34,518 bases of DNA from an uncultured Ruminococcus sp. (GCA_902778175.1 CACYWT010000032.1:1-34518); one strand, 5' to 3'; counted from the first letter of the stretch, positions 1-6,049 are shown. Numbers and translations are program-made. Notes: generated from the sequence alone by a model not told the origin.

Positions 1-435
1 CTTCTGGATGATTTCTTCAACTGGCTGATGACAGTCAATCCTGCCGGAGGCAGCAAGCTTGCAAAGGCTGTACAATACGCTTTGAACGAGAAGCGTTATA
101 CAATTTTTAAAAGAGTGTATGAGGACAACATCCTCGGCAGAATCTCAGATGAGCAGTTCAAGCTTCTTTCGGAGGGTTACACCACAGAACAGAAATCTGT
201 TAAAGAGAGAATTGCTGCACTTCAAAACGAGATAGAAACTCTGAAAACCGAGGCAACAGGCATTGACAGGTTTATCGAAACAGCAAAAAAGTACACAGAT
301 CTTCAGGAACTTACTCCTGAGATACTGCGTACCTTCATAGAAAAAATCGTTATTCACGAAAGAGATAAGCCGTACAGCAAGAAAGCGCATCAGCAAATAG
401 ACATATACTTTACACACATTGGCATGATTGAATAA
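1..435 (+). pseudogene. Chimeric remnant: IS66 transposase piece joined to serine recombinase C-terminus
   Basis: The reading frame is open at the window edge and stops at 433-435. Codons 1-32 (LLDDFFNWL, then GGSKLAKAVQYALNEK) resemble the C-terminal part of IS66-family transposases, where a SKLGKAxxYxLN segment precedes the last catalytic residue. From about codon 33 (TIFKRVYEDNILGRISDEQF) to the end the protein instead looks like the coiled-coil and DUF4368 C-terminus of large serine recombinases of the TnpX/Tn4451 type, with the typical ending ELTPEILRTFIEKIVIH. Neither the IS66 DDE residues nor the recombinase serine domain is present here, so this is an inactive remnant formed by deletion or recombination between two mobile elements. 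It is not part of the prophage. Family calls are from memory of the motifs; the junction position is approximate. Confidence 0.6.
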
Positions 436-774
436 AGAAAAAAGCCGGATGGAATGTGGTTTAAACATTCCGTCCGGCAATGTCCGCACACTAACCAAAC
501 ATCCTTATGGGAAGTCGGGTAAAGCAGAACGCGGAAAAGTTCAGCTGTCGCCTTATGATCCGTTAAAAAAGGATAATTGAATAGCATCAAATGTCGGATC
601 TGAACTCCTGCAATAAGCTTTGTTTTTCATTCACGGTACTATTGGTCATCATAGACTATATATACCGGAAAAAGCCGCGGTTGGCAATAATTATTATTTT
701 TTCAGTATTCAGTATTCATTCAGAAAATCCTGACACAAATATAGTGAAGACTTAAAAATGAATAATACAAAGAA
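436..774. other. Non-coding host spacer with insertion debris
   Basis: No credible gene is visible. The stretch contains the terminator hairpin just after the recombinase remnant, a short open stretch at about 507-579 encoding a Lys-rich tail that ends in PYDPLKKDN with no start or recognisable family, and one arm (723-736) of a perfect 14-bp inverted repeat whose other arm is at 792-805. The rest is AT-rich and looks like decayed flanking DNA. Confidence 0.4.
438..478 (-). terminator. Intrinsic terminator, 14-bp stem
   Basis: The arms 444-457 and 465-478 pair over 14 bp with one G-T wobble around a 7-nt loop. On the minus strand the stem is followed by six T (A6 at 438-443 on the plus strand). 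It would stop minus-strand transcription and might also mark the end of the plus-strand remnant gene. Confidence 0.6.
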
Positions 775-804
775 AAAATCCTGCCACTTGCGTGTCAGGA
801 TTTT
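773..804 (-). terminator. Terminator of tRNA-Gly
   Basis: The arms 775-787 and 792-804 form a hairpin with one mismatch and a 4-nt loop (TTGC), followed by T residues on the minus strand. It lies directly downstream of the minus-strand tRNA-Gly gene and is its natural rho-independent terminator. Confidence 0.75.
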
Positions 805-809
805 CGCTT

Positions 810-883
810 TGGAGCAGGTAACGGGAATCGAACCCGCCCACTCAGCTTGGGAAGCTGATGTACTACCTCTATACTATACCTGC
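810..883 (-). tRNA. tRNA-Gly (anticodon CCC)
   Basis: Read on the minus strand, the acceptor arms GCAGGTA and TACCTGC pair over 7 bp. The anticodon stem is TCAGC/GCTGA with the 7-nt loop TTCCCAA, giving anticodon CCC, and the T-arm carries GGTTCGATTCC. The gene ends in an encoded CCA after discriminator T. It has its own promoter upstream and a terminator downstream, and is a host gene. Confidence 0.95.
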
Positions 884-896
884 AGATCTGTTTTTT

Positions 897-925
897 ATTG
901 TAACATAAAAGTGTTGATTTGTCAA
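897..925 (-). promoter_or_regulatory. Sigma-70/SigA promoter of tRNA-Gly
   Basis: On the minus strand TTGACA (925-920), a 17-nt spacer and TACAAT (902-897) form a near-consensus housekeeping promoter ending 13 nt before the tRNA-Gly 5' end. Confidence 0.8.
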
Positions 926-1064
926 ATGACAAATGCCGACCGGCATGACGCCGCTGTCCGTTGCGTTTATGCTCCGCTATGAATACAAAAGCTGAAAAAT
1001 CGGTGTATTACCTATAAATCAAAACGGTCTGAAAATATATTGTTATATTTTTTTAAAATAACTG

Positions 1065-1093
1065 TTGACAAAAAGCGCAAAAAAGTTTATTAT
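1065..1093 (+). promoter_or_regulatory. Sigma-70/SigA promoter of tRNA-Val
   Basis: TTGACA (1065-1070), a 17-nt spacer and TATTAT (1088-1093) place a start site at about 1100, just ahead of the tRNA-Val 5' end at 1105. Confidence 0.85.
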
Positions 1094-1104
1094 CTATATT
1101 GTAC

Positions 1105-1181
1105 GGAGGCTTAGCTCAGCTGGTTAGAGTGCTTGCTTGACATGCAAGAGGTCGCTGGTTCAATTCCAGTAGTCTCCACCA
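1105..1181 (+). tRNA. tRNA-Val (anticodon GAC)
   Basis: The acceptor arms GGAGGCT/AGTCTCC pair over 7 bp with one G-T. The anticodon stem CTTGC/GCAAG encloses loop TTGACAT, giving anticodon GAC. The T-arm has GGTTCAATTCC and the 3' end carries an encoded ACCA. The gene is followed at once by a terminator and then by a phage integrase gene, so its 3' half is the probable attachment site of the prophage. Confidence 0.93.
1150..1181 (+). other. Candidate attL core (3' end of tRNA-Val)
   Basis: Tyrosine integrases commonly use the T-arm and acceptor 3' end of a tRNA gene as attB, and the integrase gene ends only 92 bp away with nothing else between. The matching attR copy is not in this window, so the core and its limits are inferred from position only. 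Confidence 0.35.
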
Positions 1182-1183
1182 AA

Positions 1184-1209
1184 AAACCGCTTAAACAGCG
1201 GTTTTTTTT
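1184..1209 (+). terminator. Terminator of tRNA-Val
   Basis: AAACCGC (1184-1190) pairs with GCGGTTT (1198-1204) around a 7-nt loop, and the T-tract runs to 1209. It ends the tRNA-Val transcript. Confidence 0.85.
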
Positions 1210-1273
1210 ATTTTCTCAAAACTGCGAAAAATCGATAATGATTTATAAATTGTGTGTAAGATTGTGTGTAGAA

Positions 1274-2416
1274 CTATCGGCGGAGCTTGGACATTTCGGC
1301 GATAAGTTCGTCAGCGTTCTTGTGGATGTAAATATCCGCTGTGGTCGAGTAGTCGGCGTGTCCGATAATCTTCTGTAAGTTTTCCGGACGCATTCCGGCG
1401 GCGGCCGAGAGTGACGCAAAAGTATGTCTTGTGCTGTGAGGTGTCAGATGATGCTTTTCACTAAAGATCCACGAGTTACCTGTTCCCGGACGAAGATGTC
1501 CGTCAATCATGCCGAGTTCAGACAGTGGCTGATAAAAATAGGCGTGCCGGAATTGTTTTTCGTCCATTGGAAAGAGTCGTTCGGAGCTGTCTGCGTTAAG
1601 CCATTGACGGAAGAATCCGGCTATCTCAGGAATACCGGAAGGAAATGGAATGATACGGTCTGTACCGGCTTCGGTTTTTATACCGCCGACGATATAGCCC
1701 TTATCAAGAAATACCCTGTCGCGCGTCAGAGCGGTCATTTCGCCAAGGCGGAAACCCATATAGATCATGGACAGGATAACCTGCACGCGCTTGTCGTCCG
1801 AATGTTTCCAGAGAGTATTGATCTGATCGGAAGAAAAAATAATTTTTTCGGTTTTTTCAAATTTCGGGAGCTTCAGAAATTCGGCGTAGTTTTTATTGAT
1901 GAGATCATTTTCCATTGCATAGCGGCAGAGCATCAGAGCAAGTGACTTGATCTTGGAAGCAGAGGATTTCGATGTTGCCGCGTCAACGAAAGGCTGAAAA
2001 TGTGCGGCGCGGATATCAGCCATTTTTACCGAGTGGATCGGAGACAGTCGTTTCCACATTGCAATCCAGACTGTGGAATCCTTGATCTGTTTAAAATGGA
2101 CTGCTGACCAAAGTTTATATATATCGGCAAGAGTTGAGCCGTAAAGCTCCGGGCGGCCATGCTTTATAAAGTCCTCAAGAGCCGCCTGCGCTGTTTTGAC
2201 ATCAGGGTAAGAACCGATATAGGTGCGATTTGCTCCGTGAGGAGACGCCGGGGCTATAGCGATATATGGGTTTTTATATCTTGTATCTTTCCGGATTGTT
2301 CCGGTTCCGTGGGCGCGCTTTCGGTGGCGCGCTGTAGTTACTGTCTGCTTTTTGCCGCAAAAATTGCAGAACAGCGAGCCGTCCGGAATAGTCTTTTTAC
2401 ATTTCCTGCATTGCAT
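1274..2416 (-). CDS. int: Tyrosine-type phage integrase with N-terminal zinc ribbon
   Basis: This site-specific recombinase integrates and excises the prophage by strand exchange between attP and attB. The 380-aa protein has all expected catalytic residues: R223 (GFRLGEM), K247, H327 and R330 (HSTRH), H353 (IGHAD) and nucleophile Y363 (DIYIH). Residues about 35-90 look like the arm-type DNA-binding domain (YIAIAP...TYIGSYPDVKTA) and 95-170 like the core-binding SAM-like domain. Unusually, residues 1-22 form a zinc ribbon (C3-x2-C6, C17-x2-C20) ahead of the arm-binding domain. The ATG at 2416 has GGGAGTG seven bases upstream. The stop lies about 90 bp from tRNA-Val, which points to that tRNA as attachment site. 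Its leader contains a strong inverted repeat and an opposing promoter, so expression is probably controlled there. Confidence 0.93.
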   Translation of the reverse strand: MQCRKCKKTIPDGSLFCNFCGKKQTVTTARHRKRAHGTGTIRKDTRYKNPYIAIAPASPHGANRTYIGSYPDVKTAQAALEDFIKHGRPELYGSTLADIYKLWSAVHFKQIKDSTVWIAMWKRLSPIHSVKMADIRAAHFQPFVDAATSKSSASKIKSLALMLCRYAMENDLINKNYAEFLKLPKFEKTEKIIFSSDQINTLWKHSDDKRVQVILSMIYMGFRLGEMTALTRDRVFLDKGYIVGGIKTEAGTDRIIPFPSGIPEIAGFFRQWLNADSSERLFPMDEKQFRHAYFYQPLSELGMIDGHLRPGTGNSWIFSEKHHLTPHSTRHTFASLSAAAGMRPENLQKIIGHADYSTTADIYIHKNADELIAEMSKLRR

Positions 2417-2428
2417 AAAATCACTCCC

Positions 2429-2457
2429 TTGAAAAAATTAAGGAGCTGTGCTATAAT
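2429..2457 (+). promoter_or_regulatory. Consensus promoter opposing int
   Basis: TTGAAA (2429-2434), a 17-nt spacer and TATAAT (2452-2457) form a near-perfect SigA promoter on the plus strand, inside the 5' leader of the minus-strand integrase gene. Its start site would be about 2464, and no plus-strand gene follows, only a terminator. Confidence 0.65.
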
Positions 2458-2508
2458 ACATATATTGCTATATACATGGATACATAGTTGTATCCGGAGC
2501 ACAGCTCC
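2442..2508 (-). promoter_or_regulatory. Inverted repeat / terminator-like fold in int leader
   Basis: An 11-bp perfect inverted repeat (2442-2452 and 2498-2508) encloses a second hairpin (2478-2483/2490-2495). In the minus direction the outer stem is followed by TTAATTTTTT, so lysogeny-operon transcripts reading toward int could terminate or be attenuated here. It could also be an operator, since it overlaps the -10 element of the opposing promoter. Confidence 0.45.
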
Positions 2509-2549
2509 GCGCCCCGTCGGTACTGGTAATGCCGGCGGGGAGTTTTTTG
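2464..2549 (+). ncRNA. Candidate small RNA antisense to the int leader
   Basis: A strong plus-strand promoter at 2429-2457 is followed after about 50 nt by an intrinsic terminator with a 9-bp stem (2512-2520/2532-2540), an 11-nt loop and T6 (2543-2548). The predicted RNA is about 85 nt, has no start codon with a ribosome site, and contains the hairpins 2478-2495 and 2496-2508. It would be complementary to readthrough transcripts entering int. This is a prediction from promoter and terminator geometry only. Confidence 0.4.
2512..2548 (+). terminator. Intrinsic terminator, plus strand
   Basis: CCCCGTCGG (2512-2520) pairs with CCGGCGGGG (2532-2540) with one G-T wobble, followed by T6. It faces the exonuclease gene and would protect it from antisense transcription. 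Confidence 0.75.
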
Positions 2550-2550
2550 T

Positions 2551-3492
2551 TTAATCTCCATTTATCATATCATAGAAAACGCTTTCGGATATGATTTCTA
2601 TGTCCTGACCTTTAAGCTTATAGGCTTCAGCTTTTTTCTGCTTAGTACTCTTTCCGTCTTTTATAGTCGAGCAGTAAGCATTATTTCCCAAAATCAGAAA
2701 ATTTGTCTTTGCTGTTACATTATTGCCGCAAGAGCCTCCGAGATTAACAACAATCTGAGCCGCTTGCTGTCTTGAGTATTTTTCAAGCGTTCCTGTGAAA
2801 ACACAAACTTTATTATACAAAGGATGAGTATTGTCAAATGTTTCTGTGTCGGGTTTGAGAACTGTAAGGTCGAGTTTTTCGTAATAATTATTTCCGAATT
2901 GCCTTTTGAACTGATCATATCCTCCGAAATCGACCTCAATCAGTGCTTTCATTGTTTCATAGCATTTATATGTATATTCACAGTCGCTCAAGGCTCTGTG
3001 AAAGTTTGAACCTTCAATACCCAATTCATACACAATGTCGGTTAGCCTGTAATGATCAAGACCCGGTAAAACTTTTCTTGAAATGCGCATAGTGTCAATG
3101 AATCCATTTGTAAACGGTTTATTCATGTAGTATTCAAAATTATCATATAGAAAATTGATATCAAAATTAACATTATGACCGACAATGATATTGTTTTCGA
3201 CAAAGCTTTCAATGTCAGGTAAAACATCTGAAATCGAGGGTTGAGAAGAAAGCATCTCATTCGTTATTCCTGTTAAATTTTGTATAAAATCACTTATTTC
3301 AAAACCCGGATTAATTAATTGTTCAAACGTTTCAACTATTACATCATTCTCAACCTTTATGGCGCCGATTTCTATTATACTATCCCATTCCGGCGAGAGA
3401 CCGGTTGTTTCAAGATCAAGAACAACATACTTTTTAGGGAAGTCAACAATGCCTGAGCTTTTAAAAGGTCGTTTCTTTCTCGCTTCACTCAA
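2551..3492 (-). CDS. DEDDh 3'-5' exonuclease with C-terminal BRCT domain
   Basis: The 313-aa protein has a DnaQ/epsilon-type exonuclease domain at about residues 20-185 with all five DEDDh positions: D26 and E28 (VLDLETTG), D111 (HNVNFD), H165 and D170 (HRALSD). Residues about 224-312 form a BRCT domain (KVCVFTGTLEKYSR...VVNLGG...TNFLILGNN), the phosphopeptide- or DNA-end-binding module also found in NAD-dependent ligase. It should degrade single-stranded or mismatched DNA 3'-5'. The start overlaps the upstream Cys-cluster gene by 8 bp, so the two are probably translationally coupled in the repressor operon and expressed in the lysogen. Genes at this position in prophages are often lysogenic-conversion or defence genes; that role is inference. 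A general DNA-repair role is the alternative. Confidence 0.85.
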   Translation of the reverse strand: MSEARKKRPFKSSGIVDFPKKYVVLDLETTGLSPEWDSIIEIGAIKVENDVIVETFEQLINPGFEISDFIQNLTGITNEMLSSQPSISDVLPDIESFVENNIIVGHNVNFDINFLYDNFEYYMNKPFTNGFIDTMRISRKVLPGLDHYRLTDIVYELGIEGSNFHRALSDCEYTYKCYETMKALIEVDFGGYDQFKRQFGNNYYEKLDLTVLKPDTETFDNTHPLYNKVCVFTGTLEKYSRQQAAQIVVNLGGSCGNNVTAKTNFLILGNNAYCSTIKDGKSTKQKKAEAYKLKGQDIEIISESVFYDMINGD

Positions 3493-4015
3493 ATATACCA
3501 GTCCTTTTCAATACTTTTTTATATTGACATCCGAGTGCATAAAGCTGATCAATGTGTAAACACTTACCAGTTTTTTCGCATTCTGAATATTTAGAACAGC
3601 AGCCGAATTCATTTATTAAGATATCTGAAATGAAAATGTTATTAAGTACTTTAATAAATTTAGCTGTCGGATTATTCAAATATGATACAAAATCATTTAG
3701 ATCAACATTAATACAATTTCTCACAGTGAATAATTTTTCTTCTGTATAATTCATTCCTAAAATAGAAAAATCTTCATTGAATTTTCCGAAAAAAGTGATG
3801 GAGGGATTATCTCCTGATGAATTAATTCTTGCAAAGAATATATCACCATTTATAAGTCCATATCTCCACGGATTTACATCTAATGATACTCTGATGATGT
3901 TTGAAGTATTTTTTAGCACTACTAATTTTATTTTCGCTTCTTTAAGATATTCCGGATCAATAAGCTTTATTATTTTATCGACTATCATTTGATCATATTC
4001 TCTTGTTTTATCCAT
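3485..4015 (-). CDS. Unknown protein with C-terminal Cys cluster, partner of exonuclease-BRCT
   Basis: I do not recognise the family. The 176-aa protein has a mixed alpha/beta N-terminal part (VVLKNTSNIIRVSLD, then GDIFFARINSSGDNPSITFFG) and a C-terminal Cys cluster: C139, C140, C146, C152 and C163, with H154 nearby (GCCSKYSECEKTGKC). The spacing could hold an Fe-S cluster or zinc. The ATG at 4015 is preceded by GGTGAT; an ATG at 4027 that overlaps the repressor stop (TAATG) would add four residues. The gene overlaps the exonuclease-BRCT gene by 8 bp and follows the repressor directly, so the three form one operon. Base composition is more AT-rich than the phage structural genes, consistent with later acquisition. 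Confidence 0.7.
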   Translation of the reverse strand: MDKTREYDQMIVDKIIKLIDPEYLKEAKIKLVVLKNTSNIIRVSLDVNPWRYGLINGDIFFARINSSGDNPSITFFGKFNEDFSILGMNYTEEKLFTVRNCINVDLNDFVSYLNNPTAKFIKVLNNIFISDILINEFGCCSKYSECEKTGKCLHIDQLYALGCQYKKVLKRTGIFE

Positions 4016-4026
4016 GTTTATCACCA

Positions 4027-4437
4027 TTATTTCTCGTCAGAATCTGACGAGTATTTTTTTTCGGAAACATATTGCATGACCTTTAACTTTTCTTCAAAAG
4101 ACAACTTTTCAAAAAGGCGAAAAAATTCCTCTGTAATATTGTCCGAAACTACATTGTTATTGATTACATTAGCTTGTGTACCGTTTATGGTGGTGTTTTT
4201 ATTATTTATAGAGTAAGTGCTTGTAGGTATATCGGTGCGTCCAAGCAGATAATCAACGGAAACATGAAGATAATCAGCTATTTTATAGATATTTTGTGTG
4301 CTTGTATCTTTTCCTTTAGATAATTTATTCAGCAAGTTTTTATCTATAGCGTAAAATGACAGAATATCTTTAACTGATATATTTTTTTGTTTCGCCTGAG
4401 TTTTAATACGACTTGCAATTATTTGTGTATTTTCCAT
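4027..4437 (-). CDS. XRE-family phage repressor (CI-like)
   Basis: This 136-aa protein has an N-terminal helix-turn-helix (residues about 5-62: IASRIKTQAKQKNISVKDIL...LLNKLSKGKDTSTQNIYKIADYLHVSVDYLLGR) typical of XRE repressors. A short C-terminal part contains NGTQANVINN and an acidic helix (EEFFRLFEKLSFEEKLKVMQYV), probably for oligomerisation. There is no S24 peptidase domain, so it is not cleaved by the RecA-dependent LexA-type route. The start at 4437 has AGGAGGG nine bases upstream; a longer in-frame reading starting at 4533 only translates the promoter region. It is divergent from the Cro-like gene and probably holds the lysogenic state by binding the ATAGC-N3-GCTAT sites between them. 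Confidence 0.88.
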   Translation of the reverse strand: MENTQIIASRIKTQAKQKNISVKDILSFYAIDKNLLNKLSKGKDTSTQNIYKIADYLHVSVDYLLGRTDIPTSTYSINNKNTTINGTQANVINNNVVSDNITEEFFRLFEKLSFEEKLKVMQYVSEKKYSSDSDEK

Positions 4438-4496
4438 AATCATCCCTCCTAAAGTTTGTACAACCAGCCAAAATCCACTTATTAGAAGAATTAGGA

Positions 4497-4525
4497 TTGA
4501 CAATCCACCGATTAGAGGATATAAT
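4497..4525 (+). promoter_or_regulatory. Perfect-consensus promoter in the switch region
   Basis: TTGACA (4497-4502), 17 nt and TATAAT (4520-4525) form an exact SigA consensus on the plus strand. Operator copy 1 starts at the next base and covers the predicted start site, so a bound repressor would block it. It could drive the early operon with a leader of about 130 nt. Confidence 0.7.
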
Positions 4526-4538
4526 ATAGCCAAGCTAT
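4526..4538. promoter_or_regulatory. Operator copy 1 (ATAGC-N3-GCTAT)
   Basis: The perfect 5+5 palindrome with centre CAA is the same half-site pair found at 4621-4633 with centre TCG. It sits directly after the -10 element of the plus-strand consensus promoter. Confidence 0.65.
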
Positions 4539-4594
4539 TAATACAGATAAAAAAAGACCATGATAAAAATAACTGACAATATACTTAATTTCAG

Positions 4595-4621
4595 TTTATA
4601 TTATTTCGGTCATTCTGTCAA
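4595..4621 (-). promoter_or_regulatory. Candidate promoter for the repressor operon
   Basis: On the minus strand TTGACA (4621-4616) and TATAAA (4600-4595) are separated by 15 nt, a short but usable spacing. The -35 touches operator copy 2, as expected for a CI-type autoregulated promoter. Confidence 0.4.
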
Positions 4622-4636
4622 TAGCTCGGCTATAAT
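4608..4636 (+). promoter_or_regulatory. Candidate promoter immediately upstream of the cro-like gene
   Basis: TATAAT at 4631-4636 has only a weak -35 (GGTCAT, 4608-4613) and ends 23 bp before the Cro-like start. Operator copy 2 overlaps the -10, so it would be repressible. Confidence 0.45.
4621..4633. promoter_or_regulatory. Operator copy 2 (ATAGC-N3-GCTAT)
   Basis: The perfect palindrome with centre TCG overlaps both the TATAAT element of the cro-proximal promoter and the -35 of the divergent repressor promoter, which is the arrangement of a genetic switch. Confidence 0.65.
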
Positions 4637-4659
4637 TTTTTTACAAAGGTGGTGGAAGA

Positions 4660-4866
4660 ATGTCATTCGCAGAGAACCTTAAAAAGTACAGAGAGAAGAA
4701 GGATATGTCACAGGCACAACTTGCGGCAGCTGTCGGGATAACGCAGCCTACTATCGCTCAGTACGAAAAGGGTCTTAAGCTTCCGACTGTTGTTACAGCG
4801 GCTGAAATAGCAAAAAGACTCGGCACAACTTGCGAGAATCTTGTAGATTCAAATGAAATGAGGTGA
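4660..4866 (+). CDS. Cro-like XRE transcriptional regulator
   Basis: The 68-aa protein is a single helix-turn-helix domain (FAENLKKYREKKDMSQAQLA, then GITQPTIAQYEKGLKLP) of the XRE/Cro family. It is the first gene of the rightward early operon, divergent from the repressor, and probably acts as the lytic-side switch protein on the same palindromic operators. Its start has AAAGGTGG about eight bases upstream. The next gene follows after 4 bp. Confidence 0.88.
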   Translation: MSFAENLKKYREKKDMSQAQLAAAVGITQPTIAQYEKGLKLPTVVTAAEIAKRLGTTCENLVDSNEMR

Positions 4867-4870
4867 ACAC

Positions 4871-5065
4871 ATGACAAAATCAAACCTGATCGAGAAACTG
4901 AGGGCAGATGCGGCAGAGGCCGTCAGAGGCCGGTCAAGACCGCTGATATACAGAGTTTTCGGTGGTCTGAATATGGCAATACTGCTCGGTGCGGTAAGCT
5001 ACGATGACGTCGAGGACATTTATGACTATCTGATATCCGGTGAAGAATCCCGGGATACTATATGA
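4871..5065 (+). CDS. Small early protein of unknown function
   Basis: This 64-aa protein (MTKSNLIEKLRADAAEAVRG, ending in an acidic YDDVEDIYDYLISGEESRDTI) belongs to no family I recognise. It is predicted mostly helical, with no signal peptide or membrane segment. GAGGTGA precedes the ATG, and the stop overlaps the next start (ATGA). Its position after cro suggests an early function, possibly in regulation or excision, but nothing in the sequence proves this. Confidence 0.65.
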   Translation: MTKSNLIEKLRADAAEAVRGRSRPLIYRVFGGLNMAILLGAVSYDDVEDIYDYLISGEESRDTI

Positions 5066-5238
5066 AAAAGAACAGAGAATATACCTACCGTATTTGCAGA
5101 GTCTGCGGTAGGAACTGGAATGTAAGCATTAAATGCCGGGACAAGGTTTACTATTGCCCGGTATGCCGGAGTAAAAATGGAGGTGCGAAGAATGGAAATG
5201 CAGCAAATAAAAGTGATCTCGACGCAAAAAGCCTGTGA
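5062..5238 (+). CDS. 58-aa zinc-ribbon protein
   Basis: The ATG overlaps the previous stop (ATGA at 5062-5065). The 58-aa product carries a four-Cys zinc ribbon, C12-x2-C15 and C32-x2-C35, within RICRVCGRN and YYCPVCRSK, followed by a polar tail. The 3' end overlaps the next gene by 47 bp in another frame. Function is unknown; such ribbons bind nucleic acid or protein. Conserved Cys pairs and coupled translation support a real gene. Confidence 0.6.
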   Translation: MKKNREYTYRICRVCGRNWNVSIKCRDKVYYCPVCRSKNGGAKNGNAANKSDLDAKSL

Positions 5239-5401
5239 GATACTGAACGAGCACGGCATGAAAACAGACCCACAGAAGCTGGGTCTGGGATTGCAGCAGA
5301 AAGTTTATCCCTTTGGCGTTGCCATAAAGGGAACAGGCAGATGGATGTATGAGATATATCTTAATCTGCTCATACAATGGATCGCCGAGAGATCGGCATA
5401 A
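5192..5401 (+). CDS. Small early protein, unknown (possible excisionase-like)
   Basis: This 69-aa protein begins MEMQQIKVISTQKACEILNE. A start-proximal 'TQKACEILNEHGMKTDPQKL' stretch followed by WMYEIYLNLL vaguely resembles small winged-helix DNA-binding (MerR/Xis-like) proteins, but I cannot assign it firmly. The start at 5192 is chosen because GGAGGTG lies eight bases upstream; an in-frame ATG at 5177 is part of that ribosome site. It overlaps the zinc-ribbon gene upstream. If it is a DNA-binding protein it could be the excision factor missing elsewhere in the window. Confidence 0.6.
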   Translation: MEMQQIKVISTQKACEILNEHGMKTDPQKLGLGLQQKVYPFGVAIKGTGRWMYEIYLNLLIQWIAERSA

Positions 5402-5433
5402 TAAAAAATATTAACTGACAGGAGGAACAAACA

Positions 5434-5685
5434 ATGTTCAACAACAAGAAAACCCCGAAAGAAATCACGAGAGCCGCAGATAAACTGATCGACTATATTA
5501 ATAGCGCGAAAACTACAGACGAAGCCGCCATCAATCTGGCACTGGCAGTGGACGAAGATAAATTACGTCAGCTTGCGGCGGCTTTCCGTAATGCTGAAAG
5601 ACGATATGTAACAAGGCAGGTCAGTCCGCGCACAGAGCGCAGGAGCTTCGAGCTCACACGGCGCGGAAAGTATGCGGCGGGGTGA
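5434..5685 (+). CDS. Hypothetical early phage protein
   Basis: This 83-aa, strongly helical protein has AGGAGG about eight bases upstream of its ATG. The N-terminal half (KEITRAADKLIDYINSAKTT, then AINLALAVDEDKLRQLAAAF) is amphipathic; the C-terminus is very Arg-rich (RRYVTRQVSPRTERRSFELTRR), suggesting nucleic-acid contact. No family is recognised. It precedes the next gene by 4 bp. Confidence 0.62.
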   Translation: MFNNKKTPKEITRAADKLIDYINSAKTTDEAAINLALAVDEDKLRQLAAAFRNAERRYVTRQVSPRTERRSFELTRRGKYAAG

Positions 5686-5689
5686 AGGG

Positions 5690-6049
5690 ATGAAAGCGAT
5701 AATTCACCGGAAACCGACCGGCGCAGAAAAAGAGATCGTTGCATCAGTAATGAAGCAAGTGGAAGATCAGATACAGCAGGAGCAGAACAAGGCTATTTTC
5801 CGTACCGTTAAGATGGCTTGCATCGTTCTGAATGAGGAATTCGGCTTCGGAGCACAGAGGCTCAGTAAATTCTTTGAAGCTATGTGTACAAAAGGTAAAG
5901 CTGCCGTGGATAACCCCGAAGGATGGTTCCTTGTCGATGAGAAGCTTCACAAGATGGGTATGGAGCTTGATGATGAGGACATAGACGAACGCGAAAAGCA
6001 CAGCAGAAGTCTTTATCACGAAAAAGGCAGAAAATTCAGGGAATACTGA
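5690..6049 (+). CDS. Hypothetical early phage protein
   Basis: This 119-aa protein (MKAIIHRKPTGAEKEIVASV...) is helical throughout; the region FRTVKMACIVLNEEFGFGAQ followed by RLSKFFEAM resembles a conserved family of small Firmicutes phage early proteins of unknown function. The C-terminus is highly charged (LDDEDIDEREKHSRSLYHEKGRK). The start at 5690 is preferred over 5672 because GGGGTGAAGGG lies just upstream and the shorter form begins after the previous stop. Confidence 0.65.
   Translation: MKAIIHRKPTGAEKEIVASVMKQVEDQIQQEQNKAIFRTVKMACIVLNEEFGFGAQRLSKFFEAMCTKGKAAVDNPEGWFLVDEKLHKMGMELDDEDIDEREKHSRSLYHEKGRKFREY

Noticed and set aside
758-982. 74-aa open frame across the tRNA-Gly gene
   Set aside because: It is read through the tRNA and its terminator on the opposite strand; it is a chance frame.
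4438-4533. N-terminal membrane-like extension of the repressor (hydrophobic residues from a start at 4533)
   Set aside because: It is the translation of the divergent promoter and operator region. AGGAGGG lies just before the ATG at 4437, and the protein then starts at the HTH domain as in the family.
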